Assembly: GCA_964401995.1 (NCBI GenBank) | Contig: CAYOAP010000002.1 | Coordinates: 1-64,000, forward strand | Length of the DNA: 64,000 bases | DNA from: DATCBF01 sp964401995 | Lineage (GTDB): Bacteria > Actinomycetota > Thermoleophilia > Solirubrobacterales > 70-9 | Reading direction: 5' to 3' | Shown here: piece by piece, positions 57,129 through 64,000 of the stretch | Position numbering within the stretch: position 1 is the first letter of the stretch | Layout of the letters: every line of letters begins with the position of its first letter | Notes under the pieces: model-generated | Database searches by the model: none | Told to the model about the DNA's origin: nothing | What the model saw: the letters and a program-made list of their open reading frames with translations, nothing else | Translations under genes and position numbers: made by a program

Positions 57129-57557
57129 CTACTTCGGAGCGGGAACTACCAGCACCGGCCGGTCCGAGAGATGCAGCAGCTTGTTCGGCGTCGAGCCAAG
57201 GATCATCCCCTTCAACGGCGGATCCCCATAGCTGCCGACGACGATCATCCGCGCGTCACGCTGCTCGGCGACGTCGATCAAGGCGTCCGGCCCGCGCTTG
57301 GCGACCATTTCGACCTCGGGGTCGACCCCGGCCGCTGCCGCCCGCTCCTTCGCCTGGCCCATCACCCTGGCCCCGAACTCCTCGATCGCCTCCTCGTGTT
57401 CGGCGATCTCGCCGCCCCACAATCCCGGCGGCGCGTAGCCGAAGACGACGACGATCGAGTCGCCGAGGCCCTTGGCCATCTCGACCGCCGCATCGAGCGC
57501 TGCGTTGCCGCAATCCGAGCCGTCGTATCCGACCACGATCTGCCCCATCTCAGACAC
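57129..57557 (-). CDS. Universal stress protein (UspA family)
   Basis: 142 residues: IVVGYDGSDCGNAALDAAVEMAK, VDPEVEMVAKRGPDALIDVAE, RMIVVGSYGDPPLKGMILGSTPNKLLHLSDRPVLVVP. The ATP-binding G-x2-G-x9-G-(S/T) motif is altered (GSYGDPPLKGMILGST). Its start overlaps the end of the upstream permease gene by 8 nt, so it may regulate that transporter, as several Usp proteins do. Confidence 0.9.
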   Translation of the reverse strand: MSEMGQIVVGYDGSDCGNAALDAAVEMAKGLGDSIVVVFGYAPPGLWGGEIAEHEEAIEEFGARVMGQAKERAAAAGVDPEVEMVAKRGPDALIDVAEQRDARMIVVGSYGDPPLKGMILGSTPNKLLHLSDRPVLVVPAPK

Positions 57558-59055
57558 CTCCTCCAGTCTCGGGTGATACCGGCGGTGGAGGCAGCGCTTC
57601 GCCCTCGAGGAAGCCGGCCGGCGCGACCTCCGGCTTGCGGCGGAAGAAGGCCGGCGCCGCGCGCCACTGCACTGCCATCAAGAGGAACCCCAAGAGGAGG
57701 AAGAAGACGGCGATCACCAGCGGCGGGCCGATCCCGAACCAGGAGTTGCCCGATTCCGAGTTGGCGGGGTCGGCGAGTTCGATCGCGTTCTTGACCAGCA
57801 GGTAGAAGAGGATCAGGCCGCCGAACGCTGGGCCGAGCCCGACGAAGAAGAAGTTCTTGACGCTGCGGGTCAGCTCGTGGCGGTAGTAGATCGCGCAGGC
57901 GAAGCCGGTGATGCCGATGTAGAAGGAGATCATCAGCCCCAGCGCGGCGAGCGAGTCGAAGAGGATGTCTTCGCTGACCAGGGTGAGGCCGACGTACCAG
58001 ACGATCGAGAGCCCGCCCATCCACAGGGTCGAGATGTGTGGGGTGAGAAAGCGCGGGTGCACCTTGCCGAGGCTGCCCGGCATCGCGTGCGCGCGCGCCA
58101 TCGAGAGCGTGGTTCTGGCGGTCGGCAGGATCGTCGTCTGGGTCGAGGCCGCCGCCGAGCTGAGCACGGCGATGATCAGGATCTTGTCGAGTGGCGAGCC
58201 GAAGACTTCGGTGCCGAGCGAGCTGAGCACGTCTTCCTGGTTGGCGACCAGGGCATCGACGCCGGCGTAGGACTGGGCGGCGATCGCGACGACGAGGTAG
58301 ATGCCGAGCAGGATCAGGGTGCTGATCACGGTCGCCCTGCCCGGCGCCTCGCCGGGATCCTCGGTCTCCTCGTTGACGGTCGCGGTCGTGTCCCAGCCCC
58401 AGTAGATGAAGACCGCCAGCAACATCCCGGCTGAGATCTCGCTCGGGCTGAGCGTGAAGGGGTTGAGCCAGGAGAGGCTGGGGTCGATCGACCCGACCGG
58501 GGCGCTGCCGGCGTAGACCTTGACCAGGGCGACGACCGCGAAGAGGGCGAGGGTGAAGATCTCCGCCGCCAGCAGCCCGACCTGGGTGCGGGCGGAGAGC
58601 TCGATCCCGATCACGACGATCGCCGTCATCAGCGCTATCCAGAGCACGCCGACGATCGTCACCGCCAGGGTCGAGGCGTCGATGCCGAAAAGCAGGAAGG
58701 TGTAGAGGCCGGCGATCTGGGCCAGGTTGGCCATCACGATCACGTCGGCGACGACGATCATCCAGCCCGCCAGCCAGCCCAGCTGCGGGCCCATCGCCTT
58801 CGTCACCCAGGAGAAGCTGGTGCCGCAGTCCGGGTCGGCTTTGTTCATGTAGTAGTAGCCCGCCGCGACCAGGAACATCGGGATGAAGCTGATGATCAGG
58901 ATCGCCGGCGACTGCAGGGCGACGGCGGCGGCGACGAAGCCGAGGGTGGCGGCGAGGCTGTAGCCCGGCGCGGTCGAGGCGACCCCGATGACGACGCTGG
59001 AGACGAACCCGATCGCGTTCTTCTTCAGGCCCTTGTCTTCGACCGTGCTCTCCAT
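57550..59055 (-). CDS. APC-family amino acid/amine permease
   Basis: 501 residues from ATG 59055 (MESTVEDKGLKKNAIG). About 12 to 14 membrane segments. APC motifs: GVASTAPGYSLAATLG in the first segment, YYYMNKADPDCGTSFSWVTKAMGPQLGWLAGW, and YWGWDTTATVNEETEDPGEAPGRATVIS. Likely substrates are amino acids or polyamines, taken up for the catabolic genes around it. Divergent from the aminotransferase gene across a region with two palindromes. Confidence 0.9.
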   Translation of the reverse strand: MESTVEDKGLKKNAIGFVSSVVIGVASTAPGYSLAATLGFVAAAVALQSPAILIISFIPMFLVAAGYYYMNKADPDCGTSFSWVTKAMGPQLGWLAGWMIVVADVIVMANLAQIAGLYTFLLFGIDASTLAVTIVGVLWIALMTAIVVIGIELSARTQVGLLAAEIFTLALFAVVALVKVYAGSAPVGSIDPSLSWLNPFTLSPSEISAGMLLAVFIYWGWDTTATVNEETEDPGEAPGRATVISTLILLGIYLVVAIAAQSYAGVDALVANQEDVLSSLGTEVFGSPLDKILIIAVLSSAAASTQTTILPTARTTLSMARAHAMPGSLGKVHPRFLTPHISTLWMGGLSIVWYVGLTLVSEDILFDSLAALGLMISFYIGITGFACAIYYRHELTRSVKNFFFVGLGPAFGGLILFYLLVKNAIELADPANSESGNSWFGIGPPLVIAVFFLLLGFLLMAVQWRAAPAFFRRKPEVAPAGFLEGEALPPPPVSPETGGGV

Positions 59056-59136
59056 GGCAGCGACGGTATGCCCAGGACGCGGGACGTGCAAGTGGCAAAT
59101 GTCCCAAAAGCTGGACTTTGGCTTATACCTTCTGTA

Positions 59137-59157
59137 CAAGTCCTTCTTCGGGACTTG
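59137..59157. promoter_or_regulatory. Inverted repeat 1 in permease/aminotransferase control region
   Basis: CAAGTCC, 7 nt, GGACTTG. Directly next to a second palindrome. Confidence 0.45.
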
Positions 59158-59158
59158 A

Positions 59159-59180
59159 CCCAATGACCACTTGCATTGGG
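59159..59180. promoter_or_regulatory. Inverted repeat 2 in permease/aminotransferase control region
   Basis: CCCAATG, 8 nt, CATTGGG, 53 nt before the aminotransferase start. Candidate operator for the PucR-family regulator encoded at 60613. Confidence 0.5.
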
Positions 59181-59232
59181 GCTACAACGGGGCTAGCGTT
59201 GTCCAGACCGTCGTAGGGAGAGAGGATTTCGC

Positions 59233-60609
59233 ATGGCCAGCGCTTCACCCGCAGTCGACACCAGCCTCCAGCAGTTGGCTCAGCGCCATCTCTGGATGCA
59301 CTTCTCGCGCATGGGGGCCTACAGCGCCGATCACGAGATCCCGATCATCACCCGGGCCGAAGGCTGTTACGTCTTCGACGACCACGGCAAGCGCTATCTC
59401 GACGGCCTCTCCGGCCTCTTCTGCGTCAACGCCGGCCACGGCCGCACCGAGCTCGCCGAGGCTGCCGGGCGCCAGATGGAAGAGCTCGACTTCTACACGC
59501 TCTGGAGCTACGCCCACCCGCGGGCGATCGAGCTCGCCAGCCGCATCGCCTCGCTCACCCCCGGCGACCTCAACCGCGTCTTCTTCACATCCGGCGGCTC
59601 CGAGGCGGTCGAGTCGACGCTGAAGCTCGCCCGCAACTACCACCGGATGCTTGGCAAAGGCCAGAAGCACAAGGTGATCGCCCGCGAGATCGCCTACCAC
59701 GGCACCTCGCTCGGGGCCCTCTCGGCGACCGGCATCACCGACCTCCGCTCCCAGTTCGAGCCGCTCGCCCCCGGCGGCTGCCACGTGCCCAACACCAACA
59801 CCTACCGCTGGCCCGAGGACCGCCACCCGCTCTGGGCGGCGAGCGCGATCGAGGAGCGGATCGAATTCGAGGGGCCCGACACCGTCGCCGCCGTGATCCT
59901 CGAGCCGGTCCAGAACGCCGGTGGCTGCTTCGTCCCCCCCGACGGCTACTTCGAGAAGGTGCGCGAGATCTGCGACCGCCACGACGTGCTGATGGTCTCC
60001 GACGAGGTGATCTGCGCCTGGGGCCGGCTCGGCCACTACTTCGGCTGCGAGCGCTTCGGCTACGTGCCCGACATCATCACCGTCGCCAAGGCGCTGACCT
60101 CGGCCTACGCGCCGATGGGGGCGATGATCGTCTCCGACCGCGTCGCCGAGCCCTTCATGGAGGGCGACGCCTCCTTCGCCCACGGCTTCACCTTTGCCGG
60201 CCACCCGCTCGCCTCGGCGATCGCGATGGCCAACCTCGACGTCTTCGAGCGCGAGGACCTCTGCGGCCACGTGCTCGCCAAGGAGGGCGAGTTCCGGCAG
60301 ATGCTGGAGAGCCTGCGCGAGCTGCCGATCGTCGGCGACGTGCGCGGCGCCGGCTATTTCCAGGCGATCGAGCTGGTCAAGGACCGCGACACGAAAGAGA
60401 GCTTCGACGAGGCTGAGTCGGAGGACCTGCTGCGCGGCTTCCTCTCCGGCGAGCTCTACAACCGCGGCCTGATCTGCCGCGCCGATGACCGCGGCGACCC
60501 CGTCATCCAGCTGGCGCCGCCGCTGATCGCCGACACGGAGCAGTTCGAAGAGATCCACGATGTCCTCCACGGCGTGCTGACCGAGGCCTGGGAGCGGGTC
60601 CGCAGGTAG
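59233..60609 (+). CDS. Class III pyridoxal-phosphate aminotransferase
   Basis: 458 residues; GGGAGAGAGG precedes the ATG. Class-III (omega-amino acid/amine:pyruvate) type: YVFDDHGKRYLDGLSGLFCVNAGHGR, FFTSGGSEAVESTLKLAR, VAAVILEPVQNAGGC, LMVSDEVICAWGR and the lysine in ITVAKALTSAYAPMGA. Such enzymes move the amino group of putrescine, beta-alanine, GABA or similar amines to pyruvate. The adjacent alanine dehydrogenase supports pyruvate as acceptor. PucR gene follows 3 nt after the stop. Confidence 0.9.
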   Translation: MASASPAVDTSLQQLAQRHLWMHFSRMGAYSADHEIPIITRAEGCYVFDDHGKRYLDGLSGLFCVNAGHGRTELAEAAGRQMEELDFYTLWSYAHPRAIELASRIASLTPGDLNRVFFTSGGSEAVESTLKLARNYHRMLGKGQKHKVIAREIAYHGTSLGALSATGITDLRSQFEPLAPGGCHVPNTNTYRWPEDRHPLWAASAIEERIEFEGPDTVAAVILEPVQNAGGCFVPPDGYFEKVREICDRHDVLMVSDEVICAWGRLGHYFGCERFGYVPDIITVAKALTSAYAPMGAMIVSDRVAEPFMEGDASFAHGFTFAGHPLASAIAMANLDVFEREDLCGHVLAKEGEFRQMLESLRELPIVGDVRGAGYFQAIELVKDRDTKESFDEAESEDLLRGFLSGELYNRGLICRADDRGDPVIQLAPPLIADTEQFEEIHDVLHGVLTEAWERVRR

Positions 60610-60612
60610 CCG

Positions 60613-62172
60613 ATGCTCACTGTCCAGAGCCTGCTTGACGAGCTGCACCTCGATCTTGCGACCGGGGAACAGGCCGCCGGCGCCCCGGTGCGCTGGGTCC
60701 ATATCTCCGAGTTGGAGGACCCGACCCCGTGGCTCTCCGGCGGCGAGCTGATGCTGACCACCGGCATCCCGCTCGACACCGCCGCCAAACAGCGCGCCTT
60801 CGTCCGCCTGCTGGCCGACCGCAACCTCGCCGGGCTCGGCTTCGGCACCGGATTCACCCACAAGAAAATCCCGAAACCAGTCGTTGACGAGGCGCGCAAA
60901 CGCGACTTCCCGCTCTTCGAGGTGCCCTACTCGACCCCGTTCATCGCGGTTACCGAGAAGGCCTTCGCCCGCCTCGTCAACGAGCAGTACGAGGTGCTGC
61001 AGCGCGGGATCGCGGTCCAGCGGCGGCTGGAGCGGCTGGTCTTGGAGGAACGCGGCCTGGAGGAGATAGTGGCGACGATCTCCTCGGCGGTCGGCGGCAG
61101 CGTCGCGATCCTCGATGGCCGCGGAGAGCGCCTGGCGGGCCGTGACTTCCGCCGCGAGCTCTCCGCCGACGCTTTCACCGCGATCCGCAAAGAAGCCCTC
61201 GCCCACACCGCCGACGGCCACCCCTTCGTGCCCGCCCACCCCTCCGTCTCCGGCCGCGCCCTCGCCCATCCGGTGATCTCGCCCGGCGGCGGGCCGCCGC
61301 AGGCCTGGGTCGTGATCGTCCGCGACTCCGGCGGGCTCGGCGACTTCGAGCGCCTGATCCTGCAGCAGGCGGTCGCCGTCGTCGCCCTCGAGCTGATGCG
61401 GCGCCGCGTCGCCCGCGAGACCGAGCGCCGCCTCGCCGGCGACGTCCTGGCGGGAGCGCTCGGCGGGCGGCTCGAACCCTCGGAGCTGCGCCGCCGCCTG
61501 GAGCCGTTCGGGATTGGTGACGAAACCGCGGTCCTCGTCTTCTCCCTCGACAGTCCTTCAGCAGCCGAGCCGGCGCTCGAACGCGCCCTCGCCGCCGATG
61601 CCTGCCCGGCCGTCGTCGCCCCCCACACCGCCGGCGGCCGCGAGCTGCTCTGCGCCGTGATCGACGCCGCCGACCGCGACCCGCTCGACGTCGCCAGCGA
61701 CGCCCGCAAGGCGCTGACTGTCGACCGCGGCGCGGTCCGCGCCGCCGCCAGCCGCCCGGCCCCGCCGGAGAAGCTGCGCCACTCCTTCCACGAGGCGCGC
61801 TGCGCCCTCGAGGCCACCGCCTTCGACAACGGCCACGCTCCCGATGTCGCCTCCTGGCGCGACCTCGGCGCCTTCACCCTGCTGCTCTCGATCTCCGACG
61901 ACGAGGCGCTGAAGCTCTACTGCGAGAGCGTGCTGGGGCCGATCGAGCAGGGCGATGACGAGTACGGCGGCGAGCTGCTGCGCTCGCTGGAGGCCTTCAT
62001 CGAACAGAACGGCCAGTGGGAGCGCGCCGCCCGCGAGGTCTTCTGCCACCGTCACACCCTGCGCTACCGGATGCGCAAGGTCGAAGAGCTGACCGGCCGC
62101 GACCTCTCCCGCGCCCACGACCGGATCGAGTTCTGGCTGGCCCTGCGAGCCCGGGAGCTAGTCGTCTCGTGA
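60613..62172 (+). CDS. PucR-family transcriptional regulator
   Basis: 519 residues. N-terminal PucR domain (LTVQSLLDELHLDLATGEQ ... VRWVHISELEDPTPWLSGGELMLTTG), a central GGDEF-like region (about 265-400), and a C-terminal HTH_30: LLRSLEAFIEQNGQWERAAREVFCHRHTLRYRMRKVEELTGRDL. PucR proteins control catabolic genes for purines, amino acids and polyamines. It is translationally coupled with alanine dehydrogenase (GTGA overlap). Confidence 0.92.
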   Translation: MLTVQSLLDELHLDLATGEQAAGAPVRWVHISELEDPTPWLSGGELMLTTGIPLDTAAKQRAFVRLLADRNLAGLGFGTGFTHKKIPKPVVDEARKRDFPLFEVPYSTPFIAVTEKAFARLVNEQYEVLQRGIAVQRRLERLVLEERGLEEIVATISSAVGGSVAILDGRGERLAGRDFRRELSADAFTAIRKEALAHTADGHPFVPAHPSVSGRALAHPVISPGGGPPQAWVVIVRDSGGLGDFERLILQQAVAVVALELMRRRVARETERRLAGDVLAGALGGRLEPSELRRRLEPFGIGDETAVLVFSLDSPSAAEPALERALAADACPAVVAPHTAGGRELLCAVIDAADRDPLDVASDARKALTVDRGAVRAAASRPAPPEKLRHSFHEARCALEATAFDNGHAPDVASWRDLGAFTLLLSISDDEALKLYCESVLGPIEQGDDEYGGELLRSLEAFIEQNGQWERAAREVFCHRHTLRYRMRKVEELTGRDLSRAHDRIEFWLALRARELVVS

Positions 62173-63326
62173 AGGTCGGCGTCCCGCTTGAGATCAAGCC
62201 CGACGAGTACCGGGTCGCGATCACCCCTGCCGGCGTCCGCGAGATGGTCGAGCACGGCCACGAGGTTTTGATCGAGACTGAGGCCGGGCTCGGCAGCGCC
62301 ATTCCCGACGCCGACTACGAGGCCCAGGGCGCGCGCATCGTCGCCGACGCCGCCGCGGTCTTCGGCGAGGCGGAGATGATCCTCCACGTCAAGGAGCTGC
62401 AGCCGCCCGAGATCGAGCGGCTGCGCCCGGGCCAGCTGCTCTTCACCTACCTGCACCTTGCGCCCGACCCCGAGCAGACCCGTGGCTTGCGCGAGTCCGG
62501 CGCCACCTGCATCGCCTACGAGACGGTCGAGGACGCCCACGGGCGGCTGCCGCTGCTGGCGCCGATGAGCGAGATTGCCGGCAAGATCGCGACCCAGGCC
62601 GGCGCCTTCATGCTGGAGAAGCCGATGGGCGGCCGCGGCATCCTGCTCGGTGGCGTCCCCGGCGTCGCCGCCGCCAACGTGATGGTGATCGGCGGTGGAG
62701 TGGTCGGCATGAATGCCGCTTTCATCGCGATCGGGATGGAGGCCGACGTCTTCGTCTTCGACAAATCGATCGATCGCCTGCGCGAGCTGGAGGTCGTCTT
62801 CGGCGGCCGCTGCTCGACCGTCTACTCGACGACGCTGGCGGTCGAGGAGATGCTGCCGCGTGCTGACCTCGTGATCGGCGCCGTCCTTGTCCACGGCGCC
62901 CGCGCCCCCTTCGTCGTCCGCCGCGAACAGCTGGCGCTGATGAAACCGGGTGCGGTCATGGTCGACGTCGCGATCGACCAGGGCGGCTGCTTCGAGACCT
63001 CGCGCCCGACCACGCACCACGACCCGACCTTCGAGGTCGACGGGATCACCCACTACTGCGTCGCCAACATGCCCGGCGCGGTGCCGATCACCTCGACCAA
63101 CGCGCTCACCAACGCGACGCTGCCCTACGCGATCGCCCTCGCCGACCACGGCGTCGCCGAGGCGATCCGCCGCCTTCCCGGCCTGCGGCCGGGCGTCAAC
63201 GTCGCCGCCGGCGAGGTCACGCACGAGGCGGTGGCCGAAGGGGTGGGAGAGACCTATGTGCCGGTCGAGCAGGCGCTGGGATTCGAGCGGGACAGAACTG
63301 AAAAGCACAACGTGGAGGTGGGTTGA
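62169..63326 (+). CDS. ald: Alanine dehydrogenase
   Basis: NAD-dependent conversion of L-alanine to pyruvate and ammonia. 385 residues from GTG 62169. Motifs: VGVPLEIKPDEYRVAITPAGV, ILHVKELQPPE (substrate Lys), FTYLHLAPDPE (catalytic His), PMSEIAGKIATQAGA, VMVIGGGVVGMNAAFIAIG (NAD) and VDVAIDQGGCFETSRPTTH. Here it can return the alanine made by transamination to pyruvate. It overlaps the PucR gene by 4 nt. Confidence 0.95.
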   Translation: MKVGVPLEIKPDEYRVAITPAGVREMVEHGHEVLIETEAGLGSAIPDADYEAQGARIVADAAAVFGEAEMILHVKELQPPEIERLRPGQLLFTYLHLAPDPEQTRGLRESGATCIAYETVEDAHGRLPLLAPMSEIAGKIATQAGAFMLEKPMGGRGILLGGVPGVAAANVMVIGGGVVGMNAAFIAIGMEADVFVFDKSIDRLRELEVVFGGRCSTVYSTTLAVEEMLPRADLVIGAVLVHGARAPFVVRREQLALMKPGAVMVDVAIDQGGCFETSRPTTHHDPTFEVDGITHYCVANMPGAVPITSTNALTNATLPYAIALADHGVAEAIRRLPGLRPGVNVAAGEVTHEAVAEGVGETYVPVEQALGFERDRTEKHNVEVG

Positions 63327-63343
63327 GAGATGGCGACGGCGTT

Positions 63344-63506
63344 GAGTCCATTCGGAAATCCCGCGTGTGCGGCTGGCGTGCGCCGGACCAAGCGGGGCAA
63401 GGACGCAGGGAGGCGCGAATGGCAGCGCCATTTGCCCGACCGAGGACGCCGCAACGCGCAGCGTCCGCCGCCGTCAGACGTGCGCGGGGGATTTCCGAAT
63501 GGACTC
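63344..63506. repeat. 19-bp inverted repeat across leader and start of ALDH gene
   Basis: GAGTCCATTCGGAAATCCC (63344-63362) and its exact reverse complement (63488-63506) enclose 125 bp with further small hairpins (AATGGC/GCCATT, GGACGC/GCGTCC). The right arm includes the ATG at 63499 and most of the ribosome-site region, so pairing would hide the start. Confidence 0.8.
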
Positions 63507-64000
63507 TAAGACGAAGCTGCAGAACTTCATCGGGGGGGAGGCCGTCGACGCCGCTGACGGTGCGACCGAGGACGTCGTCAACCCGGCGACCGGCGAGGTG
63601 ATCGCCGCCGCGCCGCTCTCGGGCAAAGCCGATGTCGACCGCGCCGTCGCCGCCGCCAAGAAGGCCTTCGGCGGCTGGGCGACGACCCCGCCCGGCGAAC
63701 GGGCGCGGGCGCTGCTGCGGATGGCCGACCTGATCGAGGAGCGCGGCGAGGAGATCGCCGACCTCGAGTCGGCCGACGCCGGCAAGCCGCGCGGGGCCGT
63801 GCTTGAGGACGAGGTGCCGGTGATGGCCGACAACCTGCGCTTCTTCGCCGGCGCCGCCCGCTGCATGGAGGGCCGTGCCGCCGGCGAGTACATGGAGGGC
63901 CACACCTCCTTCATCCGCCGCGAGCCGGTTGGCGTGATCGGCCAGATCGCCCCCTGGAACTACCCCTTGATGATGGCCGTCTGGAAGATCGGCCCGGCCC
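63499..64000 (+). CDS. Aldehyde dehydrogenase, 3' end beyond window
   Basis: At least 167 residues: LQNFIGGEAVDAADG, VNPATGEVIAAAPLS, VDRAVAAAKKAFGGWATTPPGERARALLRMADLIEER, ADLESADAGKPRG, FFAGAARCMEGRAAGEY and the start of the nucleotide site IGQIAPWNYPLMMAVWK. The N-terminal half resembles gamma-aminobutyraldehyde/betaine aldehyde dehydrogenases (NAD-dependent). The catalytic Cys and Glu lie outside the window. It would oxidise the aldehyde formed by the aminotransferase or flavin oxidase. Confidence 0.9.
   Translation, partial: MDSKTKLQNFIGGEAVDAADGATEDVVNPATGEVIAAAPLSGKADVDRAVAAAKKAFGGWATTPPGERARALLRMADLIEERGEEIADLESADAGKPRGAVLEDEVPVMADNLRFFAGAARCMEGRAAGEYMEGHTSFIRREPVGVIGQIAPWNYPLMMAVWKIGPA

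Noticed and set aside
59245..61269. 674-codon minus-strand frame opposite the aminotransferase and PucR genes
   Set aside because: Shadow frame: the opposite strand carries clear family motifs, this one none.

Overview
The window is 64 kb of GC-rich bacterial chromosome with dense, mostly uninterrupted coding. Several features point to a high-GC actinobacterium, most plausibly a member of the Thermoleophilia/Solirubrobacterales: an actinobacterial-type inositol-3-phosphate synthase, a coenzyme-F420-type luciferase-like oxidoreductase, lysyl- and leucyl-tRNA synthetases that diverge at normally conserved motifs, many secreted PD40/beta-propeller proteins, frequent GTG/TTG starts and apparently leaderless mRNAs. 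The taxon is an inference from protein character, not from a marker-gene search.

Layout. 1-6.6 kb: inositol-phosphate synthase (cut by the window edge), a glycosyltransferase-N/PHP fusion, a UDG-like protein, then on the minus strand an LLM oxidoreductase, an rRNA/tRNA uracil methyltransferase, a Lys/Ala-rich histone-like protein and an endonuclease/exonuclease/phosphatase-fold protein. 6.6-12 kb: argF, lgt, prmC and lysS, then an SDR and a small membrane protein. 12-16 kb: two secreted proteins, tRNA-Val and three winged-helix regulators. 16-28 kb: TauE-like permease, MpaB/DUF2236 protein, FtsH-like protease, FHA-HTH protein, MBL hydrolase, a flavoprotein/DUF1365/cyclopropane-synthase lipid operon, polysaccharide deacetylase and a secreted hydrolase-like protein with a peptidoglycan-binding domain.

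28.4-37.1 kb is an integrative element of about 8.6 kb inserted at tRNA-Asp. It is bounded by a 44-bp direct repeat (the tRNA 3' part and a second copy at 37066-37109) and carries a tyrosine recombinase and regulators. Its cargo is defence-like: an AlbA_2/Schlafen-type protein with an unknown partner, an XRE + HEPN-like + OLD-family ATPase/TOPRIM cassette, and a DUF2283/DUF4258 pair. Next come a degenerate gene-free stretch with a 71-bp direct repeat and then a compact four-gene cassette (38.3-40.9 kb) of largely unrecognised proteins, one with a TIR/nucleoside-deoxyribosyltransferase-like C-terminal domain. This cassette abuts a truncated flavoprotein gene. These two accessory regions are the best candidates for undescribed systems.

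41-54 kb: VOC and DedA proteins, two large secreted proteins (one with an embedded papain-like peptidase domain), a SIMPL protein, the LeuRS-like enzyme, a 206-nt tRNA-like gene interrupted by roughly 130 nt, a methyltransferase, an ECF sigma factor, tandem S51 peptidases and a ferritin. 54.5-64 kb: an enolase-superfamily enzyme followed by a likely amine/amino-acid catabolic locus: flavin oxidase, universal stress protein, APC permease, class-III aminotransferase, PucR regulator, alanine dehydrogenase and aldehyde dehydrogenase (cut by the edge). Pyruvate-dependent transamination would make alanine, which alanine dehydrogenase can recycle, while the aldehyde product goes to the dehydrogenase.
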